This document shows, in pieces, positions 23,902 to 34,667 of a DNA stretch of 64,000 nucleotides. Position 1 is the stretch's first letter; each line of letters starts with the position of its first letter. The notes under the pieces were generated by a model. It searched no databases. It had not been told where the DNA came from and saw only the letters and a program-made list of their open reading frames with translations. This DNA is from Streptomyces sp. SCUT-3 (GTDB taxonomy: Bacteria; Actinomycetota; Actinomycetes; Streptomycetales; Streptomycetaceae), in contig NZ_CP046907.1 in NCBI RefSeq assembly GCF_014083985.1, forward strand, positions 1,716,001-1,780,000, written 5' to 3'. The translations under genes were made by a program, and so were the position numbers.

Positions 23902-24564
23902 TCAGGCGGGCTCCTCCGTCGCCCCGCTGCGGCGGTTCCAGGCGCGCGGGGCGCGCCAGTTGTAGCGCAGTGCCAGCAGCCGCAGCACGAAGGCGGCGAT
24001 CGCCGCACCGGCGCTGGTCGCCCCCGTCAGGGCGTCGAAGCGGATCAGGAGGGCGACGACGGCCGAGCCGACCGTCGCCGGGACCGCGTAGATCTCGCGG
24101 TCCCAGCGCAGCAGCGAGGGGACCTCCTGCGCCAGCAGGTCGCGCAGGACTCCGCCGCCGGCTGCCGTGGCGACGCCGAGCGCGACGGAGGGCGCGAGCG
24201 CGAGCCCGTACTCGTGCGCCTTGGTGGTCCCGGTGACGCAGAACAGGCCCAGGCCGGCCGCGTCGAAGACGGTGACCGCCTTGTTGATCCGCTCCACGTG
24301 CGGGTGGAGGAAGAAGACGAGCCCCGCGGCCACCAGCGGGGTCAGGTAGTACCCGGCGTCGGTGAAGGCTGCGGGCGGGACGGCGCCGATGACGAGGTCC
24401 CGGAACAGCCCTCCGCCCAGTGCGGTCACCTCGGCGAGCACGATGATGCCGAACACGTCGAAGTTCTTGCGCACCGCGAGCAGCGCACCGGAGATGGCGA
24501 AGACGAAGATCCCGGCGACGTCGAGCGCGTGCAGGACGGAGGGGCTGAAGAGGTCGGAACTCAC
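23902..24564 (-). CDS. TRIC-type cation channel family protein (YadS/UPF0126)
   Basis: This is a 220-residue inner-membrane protein of the prokaryotic TRIC family. It has two internal repeats of three helices, each with a glycine hinge followed by an Arg-Asp pair: [11 protein letters not shown] and [11 protein letters not shown]. About seven hydrophobic segments are visible. The GTG start ([15 protein letters not shown]) overlaps the stop of the upstream peptide-transport ATPase gene by 4 bp (GTGA), so it is the last gene of the importer operon and translationally coupled to it. Prokaryotic TRICs conduct K+ and other monovalent cations; the role here is unknown. Confidence 0.88.
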   Translation of the reverse strand: MSSDLFSPSVLHALDVAGIFVFAISGALLAVRKNFDVFGIIVLAEVTALGGGLFRDLVIGAVPPAAFTDAGYYLTPLVAAGLVFFLHPHVERINKAVTVFDAAGLGLFCVTGTTKAHEYGLALAPSVALGVATAAGGGVLRDLLAQEVPSLLRWDREIYAVPATVGSAVVALLIRFDALTGATSAGAAIAAFVLRLLALRYNWRAPRAWNRRSGATEEPA

Positions 24565-25682
24565 TCCATCTTTTGTACCCGGTCGGAGGAGGCGGGCCCC
24601 TCCGGACCCTCCGAGCCTTCGGCACCCGCGCCGGACTTCCCGGCGCCGGACTTCCCGTCGTCGGCGTTCTCCGGGTGGTGGCACGCCACCAGGTGCCCGG
24701 TGGCCAGCGGCGCCAGCGGCGGTTCCTGGGTGCGGCACTCCTCGGTGGCCTTCCAGCACCGGGTGTGGAACCGGCAGCCGGGCGGCGGGGCGATCGGCGA
24801 GGGCACGTCGCCCTTGAGGAGGATCCGCTCGCGCTTGGCGCGGCGGTTCGGGTCCGGGATCGGGACCGCCGACAGCAGGGCCCGGGTGTACGGGTGCATC
24901 GGCCGGTTGTACAGGTCCTCGCGGTCCGCGACCTCGACGACCTTCCCGAGGTACATGACCGCGATCCGGTCGGAGACGTGCCGGATGACCGACAGGTCGT
25001 GCGCAATGATCACGTAGGTGAGCCCGAGCTCGCGCTGGAGGTCGTCGAGGAGGTTGACCACCTGCGCCTGGATCGACACGTCCAGCGCGGAGACCGGCTC
25101 GTCGGCGACGACCAGCTTCGGCTTCAGCGCCAGTGCCCGTGCGATGCCGATGCGCTGCCGCTGTCCGCCGGAGAACTCGTGCGGGTAGCGGTTGTAGTGC
25201 TCGGGGCTGAGGCCGACCAGCTCGAGCAGCTGCTGGACCTCCTTCTTCACCCCCGCCTCGGTGGCCACCTTCTGCAGCTTGAACGGCGCGCCGATGATGG
25301 AGCCGACCGTGTGCCTCGGGTTCAGCGAGGAGTACGGGTCCTGGAAGATCATCTGCACGTCGCGGCGCAGCGGGCGCATCTTCGCGGTGCCCAGGTGGGT
25401 GATGTCCTGGCCCTCGAAGGTGATCCGTCCCGCGGTCGGCTCCATCAGCCGCGTGATGAGCCGGCCCATGGTGGACTTGCCGCAGCCGGACTCGCCGACC
25501 ACGCCGAGGGTCTCCCCGGCGCGGACCTCGAAGTCGATGCCGTCCACGGCCTTGACCGCGCCGACCTGGCGGCGCAGCAGGCCCTTGGTGATGGGGAAGT
25601 GCTTGACCAGCCCCTCCACCTTCAGCAGGGGCTCGCCTCCCCCGTTCGTGCGCTGCTCCGGCAGCTTGTCCGCGACTGTCAT
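24561..25682 (-). CDS. Peptide ABC transporter ATP-binding protein (OppF/DppF-like)
   Basis: This is the second ATPase of an oligopeptide/dipeptide importer, 373 residues, cytosolic and membrane-associated. It has Walker [17 protein letters not shown], signature [14 protein letters not shown], Walker [14 protein letters not shown], and the H-loop in [14 protein letters not shown]. The C-terminal oligopeptide-transport domain contains cysteines in [17 protein letters not shown], which in relatives bind an iron-sulfur cluster. I chose ATG 25682 ([13 protein letters not shown]). It lies 17 bp after the OppD-like gene and overlaps the TRIC gene at its stop. Confidence 0.93.
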   Translation of the reverse strand: MTVADKLPEQRTNGGGEPLLKVEGLVKHFPITKGLLRRQVGAVKAVDGIDFEVRAGETLGVVGESGCGKSTMGRLITRLMEPTAGRITFEGQDITHLGTAKMRPLRRDVQMIFQDPYSSLNPRHTVGSIIGAPFKLQKVATEAGVKKEVQQLLELVGLSPEHYNRYPHEFSGGQRQRIGIARALALKPKLVVADEPVSALDVSIQAQVVNLLDDLQRELGLTYVIIAHDLSVIRHVSDRIAVMYLGKVVEVADREDLYNRPMHPYTRALLSAVPIPDPNRRAKRERILLKGDVPSPIAPPPGCRFHTRCWKATEECRTQEPPLAPLATGHLVACHHPENADDGKSGAGKSGAGAEGSEGPEGPASSDRVQKME

Positions 25683-25699
25683 GTCCTGCCTTCGCTCGC

Positions 25700-27789
<2,090 letters not shown>

Positions 27790-27804
27790 TGCGCTCGGCC
27801 CCGC

Positions 27805-27835
27805 GGCGCCCCCGGGAGGTCGTCCCGGGGGCGCC
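27805..27835 (-). terminator. Intra-operon stem-loop between binding protein and permease genes
   Basis: A 13-bp perfect stem (GGCGCCCCCGGGA / TCCCGGGGGCGCC) with a 5-base loop lies between the binding-protein stop and the permease start. In binding-protein-dependent importers such hairpins commonly act as partial terminators or mRNA-end protectors, giving an excess of binding protein. Confidence 0.7.
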
Positions 27836-27864
27836 CTAGGAGGGCCTTCACCTGCCCTTCGCTG

Positions 27865-29634
27865 TTACTTGACGCCCAGGGAGGCGTAGTCGTAGCGGCC
27901 GTTGTAGGAGTCGGCCGTGTAGACGTTGGTCAGGCGGGAGCTGCGCCAGATGATGTTCTTCTCGTGGGTGAAGGGCAGGTAGACCGCGGCCTCGGAGACC
28001 TTCTTGTTCATCTCGCCGTAGATCGCGCCGGCGGCCTCGGGGTCGGTCTCCTTCAGGGCCTTGTCGAACAGGCCGTTGATCTCCTTGTCGTCGAGCTCGG
28101 AGAAGTTGTTGTTGCCCGACTCGAGGATGAAGCGGCCGTCGACCAGCGGCTGGGAGAAGCCCTGGCCGGTGGGGAAGTCCGCGCCCCAGCCCATGATGAT
28201 GATGCCGTAGCCCTTGTCCTTGACGACCTTGGGCGAGCCGATGACGCTGGCGGTCTGGGCGCCGTCGAACTGGTCGATCTGCGCCTTGATGCCGACCTTG
28301 CCCAGGGCGTTCTGCATGGACTCGGCGGTGGCGATCTCGATCGGCTTGTTGTTGCGCACCGCGATGGTGGTGGAGAAGCCGTCCGGCTTGCCGCAGGCCT
28401 TCAGGGCCTCCTTGGCCTTGGCGACGTCGGGCTTGCCGTCGAGCAGGTTGTACGGGTCGTACTTGGGGTCCGCGCCCTTGATGGCCGGGGGCAGCATGTT
28501 GGCCGCGATGTCACCGCCGGCCTGGGGGCCGCCGCGGGCGTTCTGCAGCGACTTGGGGTCGGCCGCGTAGATGATCGCCTTGCGGCACTCGATGTTGTCC
28601 AGCGGCTTGACCGTCTGCGGGAAGACGGCGTAGCGGATGAAGCCGGTCTGGGGGTTGTCCAGGTTGGCCTTGTAGTCCTCGTCCTGCAGCGCCTTGGCGC
28701 GGGCGGCCTGGCCGAGCCCGGTGGCGTTGATGTCGAGGTCGTAGTCGCCCTTGAGCAGGCGGTTGTCCATGTCGTCGGCGTTGGTGGTGAAGGTGACCGT
28801 GATCCTGTCCGGCAGTGCGGCGCGGATCGGGTCGGAGTCCTTCTTCCACTCGGGGTTGCGGACCAGGACCATGGACTTGTTCGGCGTGTACGAGTCGAAC
28901 TTGTACGGGCCGTTGGAGAACGGCTTGAGGCCGTACTTGGACTTGGTGTCCTTGTCCTGCTTGACCGGGGAGGCGGCCGGCATGGCGAGCATCTGCTCGA
29001 AGTCGCCGTTGGGCTCCGGGAGCTTGAAGACGATGGTCTTCTCGTCCGGGGTCTCGATGGCCTTCAGGCCGAGCTTGTCCTTGGACTTGTCCTTGTAGGG
29101 GCCCTTGTACTCGCCCTTGGGGTCGAGGACGTTCATCAGGTAGACGGGGCCGCCGGATATGACGTCCTGGGCCCAGGCGCGCTCGATGCCGTACTTGATG
29201 TCCTGGGAGGTGACGGGCGAGCCGTCCTCCCAGGTGATGCCGTCGCGCAGGGTGTACTTGTAGGTCTTGCCGTCGTCGGAGACCTCGGCGAGGCCGGTGG
29301 CCAGGTCCGGCGTCAGCGAGGTGCTCTTGGAGCCCGGCTCGGGGGTGTAGCTGACGAGCTGGCGGGTGTAGTAGCGGGCGAAGTCCCACATGAAGCCGTA
29401 GTAGCCGCGCTGCGGGTCCCAGCTGTCGGCGTCCTGGGTCCCGATGAACTTCAGGGTGCCGCCCTTGGCGTCGGACTTGTTGATCACGCCCTTGGTGGCG
29501 GCGTTGAAGCCCGCGCCGGCCTTGTCGTCCTTGCTCTCCGTGCCGCCGCCGCACGCGGCGGTGGACAGCAGGGCGGCGAGGACGACGGCCGTACCGGCAG
29601 CGGTTCTGAACTTCTTGGAGCGAGGGGATGTCAC
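27865..29634 (-). CDS. Peptide ABC transporter substrate-binding lipoprotein (OppA/DppA-like)
   Basis: This is a lipid-anchored extracellular solute receptor of 589 residues, family 5 (SBP_bac_5). The signal ends in the lipobox STAAC (C28), followed by GGGTES. The family start GGTLKFIGTQDADSWDPQRG and the conserved VTSQDIKYGIERAW are present. Another typical segment is FSNGPYKFDSY. Lys/Asp content is high and codon choice is very uniform, suggesting high expression. It lies second in the operon, between the two permease genes, an order less usual than binding protein first. Confidence 0.94.
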   Translation of the reverse strand: MTSPRSKKFRTAAGTAVVLAALLSTAACGGGTESKDDKAGAGFNAATKGVINKSDAKGGTLKFIGTQDADSWDPQRGYYGFMWDFARYYTRQLVSYTPEPGSKSTSLTPDLATGLAEVSDDGKTYKYTLRDGITWEDGSPVTSQDIKYGIERAWAQDVISGGPVYLMNVLDPKGEYKGPYKDKSKDKLGLKAIETPDEKTIVFKLPEPNGDFEQMLAMPAASPVKQDKDTKSKYGLKPFSNGPYKFDSYTPNKSMVLVRNPEWKKDSDPIRAALPDRITVTFTTNADDMDNRLLKGDYDLDINATGLGQAARAKALQDEDYKANLDNPQTGFIRYAVFPQTVKPLDNIECRKAIIYAADPKSLQNARGGPQAGGDIAANMLPPAIKGADPKYDPYNLLDGKPDVAKAKEALKACGKPDGFSTTIAVRNNKPIEIATAESMQNALGKVGIKAQIDQFDGAQTASVIGSPKVVKDKGYGIIIMGWGADFPTGQGFSQPLVDGRFILESGNNNFSELDDKEINGLFDKALKETDPEAAGAIYGEMNKKVSEAAVYLPFTHEKNIIWRSSRLTNVYTADSYNGRYDYASLGVK

Positions 29635-29667
29635 GGTGTCGCAACCTCCGAGTAGTGGGACAACGGG

Positions 29668-30666
29668 CTAACGGGAGGCCTTCGGGTCGAGCGCGTCGCG
29701 CACGCCGTCGCCGAAGAGGTTGAAGGCCAGCACGGTGATGAAGATCGCCACACCGGGGAAGACCATGAACATGGGGTCGGCCTCGTAGGTCTGGACCGCC
29801 TTGGAGAGCATCTGTCCCCACGAGGGAGTCGGAGGTTTGACACCCACTCCGAGGAAGCTGAGCGCCGCCTCGGTGAGGATGTTGGTCGGGATCATCAGCG
29901 TCGTGTAGACGGTGATCGGCGCGACCAGGTTGGGCAGCAGCTCCCGGAAGAGGATGTAGAACCGGCCGGCGCCCAGGCTGCGGGCGGCCTCGACGTACTC
30001 GCGCTCGCGCAGCGACAGCGTCTGGCCTCGCACGATGCGCCCGATGTAGGGCCAGCCGAAGAAGCCGATGACCACGACCAGGACGCCCATCCGCACGCCG
30101 CTGCCGGTGAAGCCCCACAGGGAGTTGGGGACGACGGAGACGAGGGCGATGATGAACAGCAGCTGCGGGAAGGCCAGCAGCAGGTCCATGATCCGGCTGA
30201 TCGCGGCGTCGACCCAGCCGCCGAAGTAGCCGGCGACGACGCCGAAGACGCTGCCCATCACCACGGCGACCATCGCGGACAGGAAGGCCACCAGCAGCGA
30301 GATGCGCGCGCCGTAGACGACGCGGCTGAACACGTCGCGGCCGTTTACCGGTTCGACGCCGAAGAGGAAGTCGCCGCTCATCCCGCCGAAGGAGCCGATC
30401 GGGGTGCCGAACAGCGGGTCGATCCGGTCCTCGTGGAACTCGTTCGGGGGGTGGCCGAAGGCGCTGACGATCAGGGGCGCGAAGACGGCCACCAGGATCA
30501 GCAGGACCACGGCGATACCGCCGGAGAGCGCGACCTTGTCCCGCTTCAGGCGCAGCCAGGCGATGCTCCAGGGCGAGCGGCCCCGGATCTGCGCGGCCGG
30601 GACGTCGGCTGCGACGTCCACGGCGGCCGTCTCGGCGGCGCCGGTGTCGTGCAGTGGTGCGGTCAT
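29668..30666 (-). CDS. Peptide ABC transporter permease (OppC/DppC-like)
   Basis: This is a 332-residue permease and the first gene of the operon. It has an N-terminal cytoplasmic extension (about 35 residues), then RSPWSIAWLRLKRDKVAL and six helices. The DppC-type periplasmic segment reads FLFGVEPVNGRDVFSRVVYG, and the EAA loop is REREYVEAARSLGAGRFYILF. A GAGGGG site lies 11 bases before ATG 30666. The promoter is expected in the 335-bp gap upstream, shared with the divergent DUF885 gene. Confidence 0.93.
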   Translation of the reverse strand: MTAPLHDTGAAETAAVDVAADVPAAQIRGRSPWSIAWLRLKRDKVALSGGIAVVLLILVAVFAPLIVSAFGHPPNEFHEDRIDPLFGTPIGSFGGMSGDFLFGVEPVNGRDVFSRVVYGARISLLVAFLSAMVAVVMGSVFGVVAGYFGGWVDAAISRIMDLLLAFPQLLFIIALVSVVPNSLWGFTGSGVRMGVLVVVIGFFGWPYIGRIVRGQTLSLREREYVEAARSLGAGRFYILFRELLPNLVAPITVYTTLMIPTNILTEAALSFLGVGVKPPTPSWGQMLSKAVQTYEADPMFMVFPGVAIFITVLAFNLFGDGVRDALDPKASR

Positions 30667-31001
30667 GCTGCTGTGGACCCCTCTCGCCGGCGGGTAACCG
30701 GCCCGCGCCCGCCGCTGGTGACGCCTGTCGTCACGTCATGGTGGTGCCGAAGAAACGTTGTTGCTTCCGCTGGTGTCCGGACCGGACGGGAGGGTCGGGG
30801 CCGTACACCGGACTCCGCGTATCGGACGCGTCGTCTTGCCGCGTGAGTCTTCAACGCGATGCCGATCAGCCGCCAGACCTGGCGGTGAATGTATGCGGAA
30901 CTGTGACGTACTGCGGGAACCCTTCGATTAACGTGCTGTTACGCGCGTTGAACCTGAGGTTCCCGCCCCCTCGTGGGAAGTCCACTCGCTACCGTTCCCG
31001 C
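30667..31001. promoter_or_regulatory. 335-bp divergent intergenic region, importer operon versus DUF885 gene
   Basis: No convincing gene is present. AT-richer islands near 30740-30775 and 30880-30955 stand out and are the likely promoter zones. Repeated TGACG/CGTCA pentamers near 30719-30740 could be an operator. I could not match a full -35/-10 pair with confidence. Confidence 0.4.
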
Positions 31002-32522
31002 ATGGATGATCGTCTGCGCGCGGTGTGCGACCTGATGGTGCCCACGGTCAGGGAGATGGCGGGACTGCACGAGTACGACGGGCGGGTGCAGGACCTGTCC
31101 CCCGAGGGCGTGCGGCTCGGCCTCGCCGCGCTGGAACGCGCCCGCCGGCACGGGGACCGGCAGGAGAACGCGCACGACGAGGCGCACCTGGCGGTCTTCG
31201 AGGAGTCGCTGCGCGTGCAGTACGGGGAGCTGGAACTGCACCGCCGCGACCCCTACCTGCACCTGTCCAACCTGGAGTTGACCACCTACGACCGCGAGTA
31301 CGCGCCCGCACCGGAACGCGCGGCGGCCCGGGCCCGCCACCTGGCCGCCTGGCCGGACGCCGTGGACGCGGCCGTGGCCTCCCTGGACCGCCTGTCGGCG
31401 CCGGTCGCCGCGGCCCTGCTGGGCGCGGTGCGCGGCCTGGCCGCCGGACTGGAGCAGGACCGCACGCCGCAGGCGCAGGCCGCGCTCAAGGCCCACGGGC
31501 GGCTCGTGGCGCACGTCGCCCGGGCCGCCGAGAAGGGCGACCCCGACCCCCGGCTCGGCGGCCGGGCCCTGGCCCGCCTGATGGGCTGCCAGGAGGGCCT
31601 GGACGTCGACCTGGACCTGATGGCCCGGCGGGCGGACGCCGAACGCGACCGGCTCACCGAACTGCTGCACGAGTCCTGCCGCGCGCTGGCCCCCGGCCGC
31701 GGCGTCGACGACCTGGTCCCCGAACTGCTGGCCGACCACCCGGACGCGGACGGGGTGATCGACCACGCCCGCCGCCTGACCGAGGAGGTCCTGGCCTTCA
31801 GCCGGGCCAGGAGGCTGGCCCCGCACCTGGACGGCGAGTGCCTGGTCGGCCCGGCCCCGCCCTCGCGGCGCTGGTCGATGGCGATGATGACCTGGGCCGC
31901 CCCGGGCGAGGCCGACGGCCCCTCCTGGTACCACGTCACCCCGCCGGAGCCGGACTGGCCGGCCGAGGAGGCGGAGGAGTGGCTGAGCGTATTCAGCGCC
32001 ACCAGCCTGCCGGCGATCACCGTCCACGAGGTCGCCCCCGGCCACTTCGCGCACGGCCGCTCCCTGCGCCGCGCCTCCGGCCCCGTCCGGCGGGTGCTGC
32101 ACTCGCTGGCGTTCTGCGAGGGCTGGGCCCACTACATCGAGGAGGTCTGCTGGGAGGAGGGGTTCCGCGCCGACGACGCGCGCTTCGTGATCGGCGTGGC
32201 CCTGGAGGCCCTGGTGCGGGTCACCAGGCTGTCCTGCGCGATCGGGCTGCACACCGGGGCGATGACCGTCGAGGAGGCCACCCGGCGGTTCATGCGGGAC
32301 GCCCACCTGGCACGGGCCGGGGCCGCCGCCGAGGCCCGCCGGGGCACCTTCGACGCCGGCTACGGCCGCTACACCTGGGGCAAGCTGGAGATCATGGCGC
32401 TGCGGGAGGAGGCCCGCCGCCGCTGGGGGGCCGGCTTCACCCTGGAGCGCTTCCACACCTCCCTGCTGGAGCTGGGCAGCCCGCCGCTGGGCCTGATCGG
32501 CTCCGCGCTGGAACCGCACTGA
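31002..32522 (+). CDS. DUF885 family protein, probable metallocarboxypeptidase-like hydrolase
   Basis: This 506-residue cytosolic-type protein (no signal peptide) belongs to the DUF885 family, which is related to zinc carboxypeptidases. The core reads ITVHEVAPGHFAHGRSL, matching the family's H-E-x-x-P-G-H pattern near residue 340, and is followed by SLAFCEGWAHYIEE. These fit an all-helical metallopeptidase active site. ATG 31002 (MDDRLRAVCDLMVPTVREM) has only a weak ribosome binding site. It is divergent from the peptide importer, so cleavage of imported peptides is a reasonable inference. No direct evidence of substrate is seen. Confidence 0.8.
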   Translation: MDDRLRAVCDLMVPTVREMAGLHEYDGRVQDLSPEGVRLGLAALERARRHGDRQENAHDEAHLAVFEESLRVQYGELELHRRDPYLHLSNLELTTYDREYAPAPERAAARARHLAAWPDAVDAAVASLDRLSAPVAAALLGAVRGLAAGLEQDRTPQAQAALKAHGRLVAHVARAAEKGDPDPRLGGRALARLMGCQEGLDVDLDLMARRADAERDRLTELLHESCRALAPGRGVDDLVPELLADHPDADGVIDHARRLTEEVLAFSRARRLAPHLDGECLVGPAPPSRRWSMAMMTWAAPGEADGPSWYHVTPPEPDWPAEEAEEWLSVFSATSLPAITVHEVAPGHFAHGRSLRRASGPVRRVLHSLAFCEGWAHYIEEVCWEEGFRADDARFVIGVALEALVRVTRLSCAIGLHTGAMTVEEATRRFMRDAHLARAGAAAEARRGTFDAGYGRYTWGKLEIMALREEARRRWGAGFTLERFHTSLLELGSPPLGLIGSALEPH

Positions 32523-32565
32523 CCCGGACGCGCACCAGGCCCGGCGGACCGGCACCGGCCCCGCC

Positions 32566-32628
32566 GGGCGGACGGGCGCCGGGCGGACGGGCGCCGGGCG
32601 GGTGGACGGGCGCAGGGCGGGTGGACGG
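32566..32628. repeat. Short GC-rich direct repeats downstream of the DUF885 gene
   Basis: Two perfect 15-bp copies of GGGCGGACGGGCGCC (32566, 32581) are followed by two copies of GGGCGGGTGGACGG (32596, 32615). They fill the gap between two convergent genes. Confidence 0.7.
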
Positions 32629-32673
32629 CGTCGCGGACCCGCCGGGGGCCCGAGCAGGCCCTGCGGGCGCCTC

Positions 32674-33591
32674 TCAGTACGTGCGCGGCCCGTTGGGGGC
32701 CCAGCCGCCGTGCCCCGTGACCGGCGGCGCCTGGGGCGGCCCCCAGCCCGGCGCCTGCGGCGCGTGCTGCGGCGCGCCCCAGCCGGTCGCGGCCGGGCGG
32801 CCGGGCCCGGGCGCGGCCACCGGGGGCGGCGGCATCGTCGGCGCCGGCCCCGCGCCGAACGCCTCACGGTCGAAGAACGGGCGCTGGCACGCCTGCATCC
32901 ACTGCGCGACGGGGTCGTACTCGTCGGCCATCGCCACGGTGGACACCGGGAGTCCTTCCGGGGCCGCGCCGATGCAGTGGTGCATCATCGTCCGCACCGC
33001 GTCCAGGGCCTGCGGCCCGGTGTCGTACAGGTCCATGCCGATCGCGAGGTAGGCGTCGCCGTACGCGGGCTCGACCCAGGCCCTGCGCAGGGTGCGCACC
33101 ACCGGGGTGCGGTGCGCGGTCTGGGACAGCAGGGCGTAGAACTGCGGGATCTGCAGGGTGGGTTCGCTCAGCCGCAGCGGGCCGGCGGGCAGCCGGTCCA
33201 GGCCGGAGGCGATCCGGCGCAGGTCGGCCCAGGGCACGCCGACGCCGCCGCCGGGGGCGTGCGGGTTGAGCCACAGCCCGTACCTGCTGCGGAAGAGGGA
33301 GGCCGCGATGTCGCGCCCGGAGACCACCTCGTGGGCCCGGTCCCAGCCGCTGGCGGCCAGTTCGTGCTCCGACGTCGCGCACGGCGCGTAGCCGTGCCCG
33401 GCGATCTCCATGTGGCCGTACTGGGCGTCCGGCGAGCCGGGACTGCCGTGCCACAGCAGCATCCACACCCGGCTGTCGGCAAGCGCATGGAGCAGTTGCT
33501 CGTAGGTGTCGAAGCGCCCCGGTGACACCTGGTGCAGCAACTGCTCGACATGGCCGGACGCCGCCGTGCCGCCTCCCGCGCCCGCGCTCAC
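32674..33591 (-). CDS. SseB-like protein (enhanced serine sensitivity family), Pro/Gly-rich tail
   Basis: This 305-residue protein has the SseB N-terminal type domain (QLLHALADSRVWMLLWHG) and a second region DAYLAIGMDLYDTGPQALD. SseB overproduction affects serine sensitivity in E. coli, but the biochemical activity is unknown. The C-terminal 50 residues are Pro/Gly/Trp-rich and disordered. The start is GTG 33591. It follows another SseB-like gene after 78 bp on the same strand, and both lie close to gcvT, gcvH, glyA and sdaA, which supports a serine/glycine-linked role. Confidence 0.75.
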   Translation of the reverse strand: MSAGAGGGTAASGHVEQLLHQVSPGRFDTYEQLLHALADSRVWMLLWHGSPGSPDAQYGHMEIAGHGYAPCATSEHELAASGWDRAHEVVSGRDIAASLFRSRYGLWLNPHAPGGGVGVPWADLRRIASGLDRLPAGPLRLSEPTLQIPQFYALLSQTAHRTPVVRTLRRAWVEPAYGDAYLAIGMDLYDTGPQALDAVRTMMHHCIGAAPEGLPVSTVAMADEYDPVAQWMQACQRPFFDREAFGAGPAPTMPPPPVAAPGPGRPAATGWGAPQHAPQAPGWGPPQAPPVTGHGGWAPNGPRTY

Positions 33592-33669
33592 TGGGTCCCA
33601 CCCCTTCTGCCGTTGTCCGACGCCGCCACCGGTTCTCCGGCTCCGGCACTCACCACAGGTTAGACGGGC

Positions 33670-34491
33670 TCAGGGCCTGGAGTAGAAGGGCTCCACCCGG
33701 TCGAGCATCCAGTCCCCGACCGGGTCCTGGGCGATGTCGAGCAGCACGATGTTCACCGGCCACGGGATCGGCACGGCGCCGAGGGCGCGCCCGAGCGCGT
33801 CCAGGGCCGCCGTACGGTCCTGCTCCTGCCAGCGGTCCAGCTCCACGCCGACGAACAGCACCGGGTCGCCGGCCTCGACCGAGGCCAGGGCGCGGCGGGC
33901 GGAGAGCACCACCGGGGTCACCGCGAGCTCGCCCGCGGCCGCGGCCAGGAAGTCCACCGGCTCCTCGTAGGAGCCCGGCTCCCACAGCCGCACCCGGGCG
34001 CCGGTACGGCGCGCCCCCGGCTCGTGGACGACCGGGCCGCCGTCGGGCCCCGGGTCGCCGGCGAAGCCGCGGCACAGGTCCAGGACGACGGCGGGCGGCA
34101 GCGGGATGCCCACCGAACCACCGGGGTTGACCGCGACCCCGAGCTGCGGGGGCAGCCCGCGGGCGAACTCCCGCATGGGCGCCACGGCGAAGGACATGCC
34201 GGGGCAGACCGCGAGGAACTGCCCCTCGGAGCTGAAGACCGGCACGTACGGCGCACCGCCCAGTTCGAGGGTCGGCAGGTCCAGGTCACGACTGTCGGGA
34301 CCGCCGCCCGCGGGCAGCGGCACCCACACGTACGAACGCGCCAGCACCTCGACCAGCCGGGGCACCGCGCCCGCCTCTCCCAGGGCCGCGGTGAGCACTT
34401 CCTCGAGTTCGTTCACGGGCCACGGCACGTGTGCGGCCGGAACGGTCCCCACCGGCTGCTCCGTGCCGTCCCGCTGCGCCGGTATGCCCAT
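33670..34491 (-). CDS. SseB-like protein (enhanced serine sensitivity family)
   Basis: This 273-residue cytosolic protein has VLARSYVWVPLPAGGG and APYVPVFSSEGQFLAVCPG in the SseB N-terminal domain, and PVLFVGVELDRWQEQDRTAA in the SseB C-terminal domain. It is more canonical than its downstream neighbour, which has lost much of this pattern and gained a tail. Start ATG 34491. The two probably form an operon transcribed away from the secreted-repeat-protein gene. Function is inferred only from family name and neighbourhood. Confidence 0.78.
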   Translation of the reverse strand: MGIPAQRDGTEQPVGTVPAAHVPWPVNELEEVLTAALGEAGAVPRLVEVLARSYVWVPLPAGGGPDSRDLDLPTLELGGAPYVPVFSSEGQFLAVCPGMSFAVAPMREFARGLPPQLGVAVNPGGSVGIPLPPAVVLDLCRGFAGDPGPDGGPVVHEPGARRTGARVRLWEPGSYEEPVDFLAAAAGELAVTPVVLSARRALASVEAGDPVLFVGVELDRWQEQDRTAALDALGRALGAVPIPWPVNIVLLDIAQDPVGDWMLDRVEPFYSRP

Positions 34492-34667
34492 TTCGTCTTC
34501 CCCTGACGCCGTGCCTGTTCCTGCAGGCGAACCCTAACGGCTGCGGGAGCGGGGGCGTAGTCCCCTCGTGGGCATTGTTCGCTCTTCGTGTTTTTGGAGT
34601 TGCAATACGTACACACCGCGCACAAGGTGTATGCGAGCCATCCGGTCATACCAGGAGGAATCACTCG

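Noticed and set aside
30667-31001. T-box or other amino-acid riboswitch before the peptide importer
   Set aside because: No T-box core or other known aptamer consensus could be read on either strand.
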